This document shows positions 60,717 to 64,000 of a DNA stretch of 64,000 nucleotides, in pieces. Made by a program: the position numbers and the translations under genes. The stretch's first letter is position 1; every line of letters starts with the position of its first letter. The DNA is from Streptomyces sp. NRRL B-1347. GTDB lineage: Bacteria > Actinomycetota > Actinomycetes > Streptomycetales > Streptomycetaceae. Location of the stretch: NCBI RefSeq assembly GCF_000720325.1, contig NZ_JOJM01000058.1:39845-103844 (forward strand), written 5' to 3'. A model generated the notes under the pieces. That model saw nothing but the letters and a program-made list of their open reading frames with translations, did no database searches and was not told where the DNA came from.

Positions 60717-61330
60717 CAGGCGTTCTCCATCGACTGCCGCAGCTCGCTGCGGAGTTCGGGCGTCAGGACGTGCCCGGCCCTGCCGACGAAGAGCGCCATG
60801 TGGTACGCCACGACGGTCATGTCGCAGTCGGGCGTGGCGTGCACCCCGAGCAGCGAGCCGTCGCTGATCGCCATCACGAAGAGGCTGCCCTCGGCCATGG
60901 CGACGACGGTCTGCTTGACCGTTCCGCCGTCCATGAGCTGCGCGGCGCCGAGGGTGAGGCTGCCGAGCCCGGAGACGATGGTGGCGAGGTCCGCGCTCGA
61001 TCCCCTGGGCCCGGTGGGGCGGTGGGCGGGGCGGCGCTCGGCGTTGCGGGCGGGGTCGGAGGACAGCAGCAGGAGGCCGTCGGACGAGACGACCGCCACC
61101 GAGAGGATGCCGGTGACCTCCTCGACGAGGTTCGTCAGGAGCCAGTGCAGATTGCGGGCCTCGCTGCTGAGGCCGTGCACGGTGGGGCCGGCCTCGGCGA
61201 TGGGCCCGGCCTCTGCGGTGGGCCCGGTCGGCGCGGGGCGTGCGGCCTCGTCGGGCTGCCTGGGTTTCGCGGACTCCTCGGGTTTCGTGGTCTGGGCGGA
61301 AGAACCGGGCGTGCGCATGGGCGCAGTCAA
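60716..61330 (-). CDS. cvnB: Conservon roadblock/LC7 protein (CvnB)
   Basis: 204 aa. An Ala/Pro/Glu-rich N-terminal 50 residues precedes the roadblock domain: LHWLLTNLVEEVTGILSVAV, SSDGLLLLSSD, IVSGLGSLTLGAAQLMDGGT. Roadblock proteins act as GTPase-activating or binding partners of MglA-like GTPases such as CvnD. Start overlaps the cvnA stop (ATGA). Confidence 0.94.
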   Translation of the reverse strand: MTAPMRTPGSSAQTTKPEESAKPRQPDEAARPAPTGPTAEAGPIAEAGPTVHGLSSEARNLHWLLTNLVEEVTGILSVAVVSSDGLLLLSSDPARNAERRPAHRPTGPRGSSADLATIVSGLGSLTLGAAQLMDGGTVKQTVVAMAEGSLFVMAISDGSLLGVHATPDCDMTVVAYHMALFVGRAGHVLTPELRSELRQSMENA

Positions 61331-64000
61331 CTGCTTGCCTCCTCGACTGGGTCCCCCGGAACATCTGCGGTCCCTGCTGTGTCCACCGCCCCGGCGAGCT
61401 CGGCCGCCACGTCGCGCCGCCCGCTCCTGGCCCCCTGCTGGAACCCGCCGAGCCTGCGCCGCAGTTCCTCGGCGTCGACTCCGGCGGGGCGGGGCCGGGG
61501 CGCGAGTCCCCCGGCGATCGGGCTGACCCTCGGGGTCCGCTTGGGCAGGCCCTTGGCGGTGAAGACCTGGGGCTCGGCCTCTGGCGTGTCGGGCGCGTCG
61601 GACGTACCGAACGCATCGGACGTATCGGATGTATCCGATGCATCTGATGTGTCGGGCTCCGGGCGCGCCGACGGCTCGTCGGGATGGTCGGTCCCGAGCG
61701 TCGGCACCAGGAGTTCCATGGTGGTCTCGGCGGCCGCGATCAGGGGGTCCCGCTCCTCCGAACGCGTCGGCGGCACGGCGGAGTCCGCCTCCGCCTCGGC
61801 GCTGGGCAGGGAGACGGCCGGTCCTCCGTCCCGGGCGGCGGGAACGGCCACGGACGGCTCGATCACGGGCGGCTCGGCCGCGGGCGGCTCCGTCGCGGGC
61901 GGCTCGGTCGCGGGCGGCTCCGGCATCGGGGCCACGGCGGCGGGCGGCTCGGTGAGTATGGCGTCGGGCAGCACCACGACGGCGGCCACACCGCCCTGCT
62001 TCTGCTCGCGAAGGCGCACCCGCGCCCCGTGCCGGGCCGCGAGCCGGGCCACCACGTACAGGCCGAGCCCGAGTTCGTCGCCGTTCTCGGGCTCATACGC
62101 GTCCTCGGGGGAGAACGCGGAGTACTCGGCGAGCCGCGCGTTCAGCTCCCGCAGCCGCTCCACGCTCGCGCCGATGCCGTCGTCCTGCACGGAGAGCATC
62201 ACCTCGCCGTTCTCCAGGAGCCAGCCGGACACCTCGACGGAGGAGTCGGGCGGCGAGAACGACGTCGCGTTCTCCAGGAGCTCCGCCACCAGGTGGCTGA
62301 TGTCGTCCGCGGCGAACCCGGCGATGTGGGAGTGCGGCGGCAGCGTGGCGATGCGGACGCGCTCGTACCGCTCGATCTCGCTGACAGCGGCGCGGACGAC
62401 GTCGACGAGCGGCACCGGGCCCGCGTGCTGGTGGCCGTGGTCGGCGCCCGCGAGGACGAGGAGGTTCTCGCTGTGGCGGCGGGTGACGGTGGCGAGGTGG
62501 TCGAGCTTGAAGAGGGTGGCGAGCCGGTCGGGGTCCTGCTCGCGCTCCTCCAGGTTCTCGATGACGGCGAGCTGGCGCTCGACGAGGCCGAGCGTGCGCA
62601 GCGCGAGGTTCACGAACGTGCCCTGGATGCCGCGCCGCACCCGGTCCAGGTTCGTGGCGGCGTCGGCGAGTTCGGCGCGCAGCGCGTCGCGCTCGTCGGC
62701 CATCGCCTGGCGGGCGTCGGCCATCGTCTGGCGCCGGCCGATGAGGTGCTTGCGGTCGGCTTCGAGCGTGCCGAGGCGCTCCTGGAGGGCTACGGCGTGG
62801 CCGTGCAGCGCGTTGACGGACCGTACGACGGCGGCGAACTCGTCGTCGCGGCCGGTGAACCGCACCGGTTCCGCCGTGCCGGGCGCCGCCGCGACCCGGG
62901 CCGCGCCGAGGCGCAGTACGGCGAGCGGGCGGGTGAGCGAGCGGGCCGTCGCCATGGCGACGCCGACGGCGAGGAGCAGCAGCGCGCCGACGAGCGCCAC
63001 CCTGATCTCCAGGGCGGTGACATCGTCGTCACGCAGCTCCGCGAGGCTCTTCGTACGGGCGGATGCGAGCGCGTTCTCGGCGCCGCGCATGGCCTCTATG
63101 CGGGCGGAGAGGGCGGTGTTGACCTTGTCCCGGTCGAGGCGCCGGTCGGCGGCGGACAGCCTGCGCTCGTCGGTGAGCCGGTCCAGGTACTGCTCGGCGG
63201 TGGTCACGTCGGAGCCGGTGACCGTCGACTCGTAGGTGGCGCGGCTCCTGGCGGGCGCGGCGTCCTGGAAGTCGGCGAGCGCGGCGAGCTCGCGGACGTG
63301 CGCCTCCTGGGCGGCGGTGCTGAGGTCGTCGCGGCGCCCGGCCTCGGCGTCCGCCTCGTCGGTCCCGGACGTGGGCAGGCCCGTGACCGGGTCGAGGGTG
63401 GTGCCGGTGGCGGCCGGGCGGGGCACGGACAGGGCGGCGAGGAGCAGGCCCCGCGCGCCGCCCGCCTGGTCGACGGCGTGGTCGAGGTCGGCGAGCGCGT
63501 AGCCGCCGGAGCCCGCGCGCGGCGGCAGCTTCTCGGCCAGCTCGCGGGTGAGGGCGTGGAGTTCGCCGATGGCCTTCGCGTACGCCTTGTGGGCGTCGAG
63601 GGCGCTGCTCGTGCCGGTGAGCGCGGAGCGCCGCACGGTGGCGAGCTCCGCGAGGTCGCCGCGGAGCCCGGCCGTGACGGAGCTGTTGGTGTTCGCGTCG
63701 GCCGCGGCCTCGCGCAGCTCCTCGATCCGCCGGTCCACGCGGGCGCTGCGGCTCTCCGACAGGCCCTTGCCGTCGGGGCGTCCTGCGGCGATGTAGGCGG
63801 TGACCTCGTCGCGCTCGTCGGCCAGCGAGTGGCTGAGCGTGATGGCCTGCTGGGTGAGCTCGGAGAGCGTGACCAGGCTCTGCGAGTCGTTGAGGTCCCC
63901 GGACGCGGCGATGATCGCGGGCGCCCCGGCACCGGCGACGGCGGCGGCGACCACCGCGACGGCCACGATGAGGCGGTTGCGGACGCGGGCCTTGGGGGGC
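61327..64000 (-). CDS. cvnA: Conservon sensor histidine kinase-like protein (CvnA), N-terminus beyond window
   Basis: At least 890 aa, cut by the right edge. A TM segment lies at the visible start (VAVAVVAAAVAGAGAPAIIA), followed by a nitrate/nitrite-sensor-like extracytoplasmic helical region, TM2 (VALVGALLLLAVGVAMATA), a HAMP-like and coiled-coil stretch, then HATPase_c (DDISHLVAELLENATSFSPP, DELGLGLYVVARLAAR). A His phosphoacceptor of HisKA type is not evident, as in other CvnA. The C-terminal 250 residues are disordered, with Pro/Glu/Ala and SDTSDTSDA repeats. Confidence 0.93.
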   Translation of the reverse strand, partial: PPKARVRNRLIVAVAVVAAAVAGAGAPAIIAASGDLNDSQSLVTLSELTQQAITLSHSLADERDEVTAYIAAGRPDGKGLSESRSARVDRRIEELREAAADANTNSSVTAGLRGDLAELATVRRSALTGTSSALDAHKAYAKAIGELHALTRELAEKLPPRAGSGGYALADLDHAVDQAGGARGLLLAALSVPRPAATGTTLDPVTGLPTSGTDEADAEAGRRDDLSTAAQEAHVRELAALADFQDAAPARSRATYESTVTGSDVTTAEQYLDRLTDERRLSAADRRLDRDKVNTALSARIEAMRGAENALASARTKSLAELRDDDVTALEIRVALVGALLLLAVGVAMATARSLTRPLAVLRLGAARVAAAPGTAEPVRFTGRDDEFAAVVRSVNALHGHAVALQERLGTLEADRKHLIGRRQTMADARQAMADERDALRAELADAATNLDRVRRGIQGTFVNLALRTLGLVERQLAVIENLEEREQDPDRLATLFKLDHLATVTRRHSENLLVLAGADHGHQHAGPVPLVDVVRAAVSEIERYERVRIATLPPHSHIAGFAADDISHLVAELLENATSFSPPDSSVEVSGWLLENGEVMLSVQDDGIGASVERLRELNARLAEYSAFSPEDAYEPENGDELGLGLYVVARLAARHGARVRLREQKQGGVAAVVVLPDAILTEPPAAVAPMPEPPATEPPATEPPAAEPPVIEPSVAVPAARDGGPAVSLPSAEAEADSAVPPTRSEERDPLIAAAETTMELLVPTLGTDHPDEPSARPEPDTSDASDTSDTSDAFGTSDAPDTPEAEPQVFTAKGLPKRTPRVSPIAGGLAPRPRPAGVDAEELRRRLGGFQQGARSGRRDVAAELAGAVDTAGTADVPGDPVEEASS

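Overview
The window is chromosomal DNA from a Streptomyces or close relative. It has very high GC coding sequence, GTG/TTG starts, GGAGG-type ribosome binding sites, a conservon (cvn) operon, a Ku/LigD-polymerase pair and many tightly packed, end-overlapping genes. No plasmid or phage backbone is visible.

Left flank (1-8.85 kb, core genome): rho (cut by the window edge), then thrB, thrC, hom and lysA for threonine/lysine synthesis, then an arginyl-tRNA-synthetase-like pseudo-enzyme (NrtL) and a single-domain response regulator, all on the minus strand.

Centre (8.9-41.4 kb, accessory): a biosynthetic gene cluster without PKS or NRPS modules. It carries a class II DAHP synthase, a PhzE-like aminodeoxyisochorismate synthase, a PhzD-like isochorismatase and a DhbA-like dehydrogenase, which together should make 3-hydroxyanthranilate from central metabolism. 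At its right end is a translationally coupled pair resembling CreE (aspartate N-oxygenase) and CreD (nitrosuccinate lyase), the aspartate-nitrosuccinate route to nitrous acid. Around these are an AMP-forming ligase (diazotase or aryl-activating enzyme), a KAS III, an arylamine N-acetyltransferase-fold protein, an amidohydrolase, a flavin hydroxylase, a methyltransferase, two reductases likely to act on quinones, a tandem pair of oxygenases that have lost the HxD metal motif, an MFS exporter with its TetR regulator, and a transposase-derived protein whose catalytic motif is gone. My reading is a pathway that diazotises or nitrosates an aminohydroxybenzoate, i.e. a cremeomycin-like system built on a different aromatic precursor. 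A short motif YTGACAGAYT recurs in the cluster's promoter regions, and tandem repeats of about 20 bp follow several of its genes.

The island ends at a tRNA-Arg(CCG) gene (41.5 kb) whose 3' end faces it, which suggests insertion at that tRNA; no integrase or second att site was seen.

Right flank (41.5-64 kb, core-like): two methyltransferases, Ku and LigD polymerase, a NERD protein, an anchored surface protein with a class F sortase, a lipoprotein with an orphan sensor kinase, an SH3-like secreted protein, an FtsW/PBP pair, an NlpC/P60 hydrolase, a TetR regulator, an AurF-like diiron oxygenase next to a ferritin-like protein and a styrene-monooxygenase-like flavoprotein, and a complete cvnDCBA conservon cut by the right edge. 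Four copies of an interspersed repeat lie between genes across the window.
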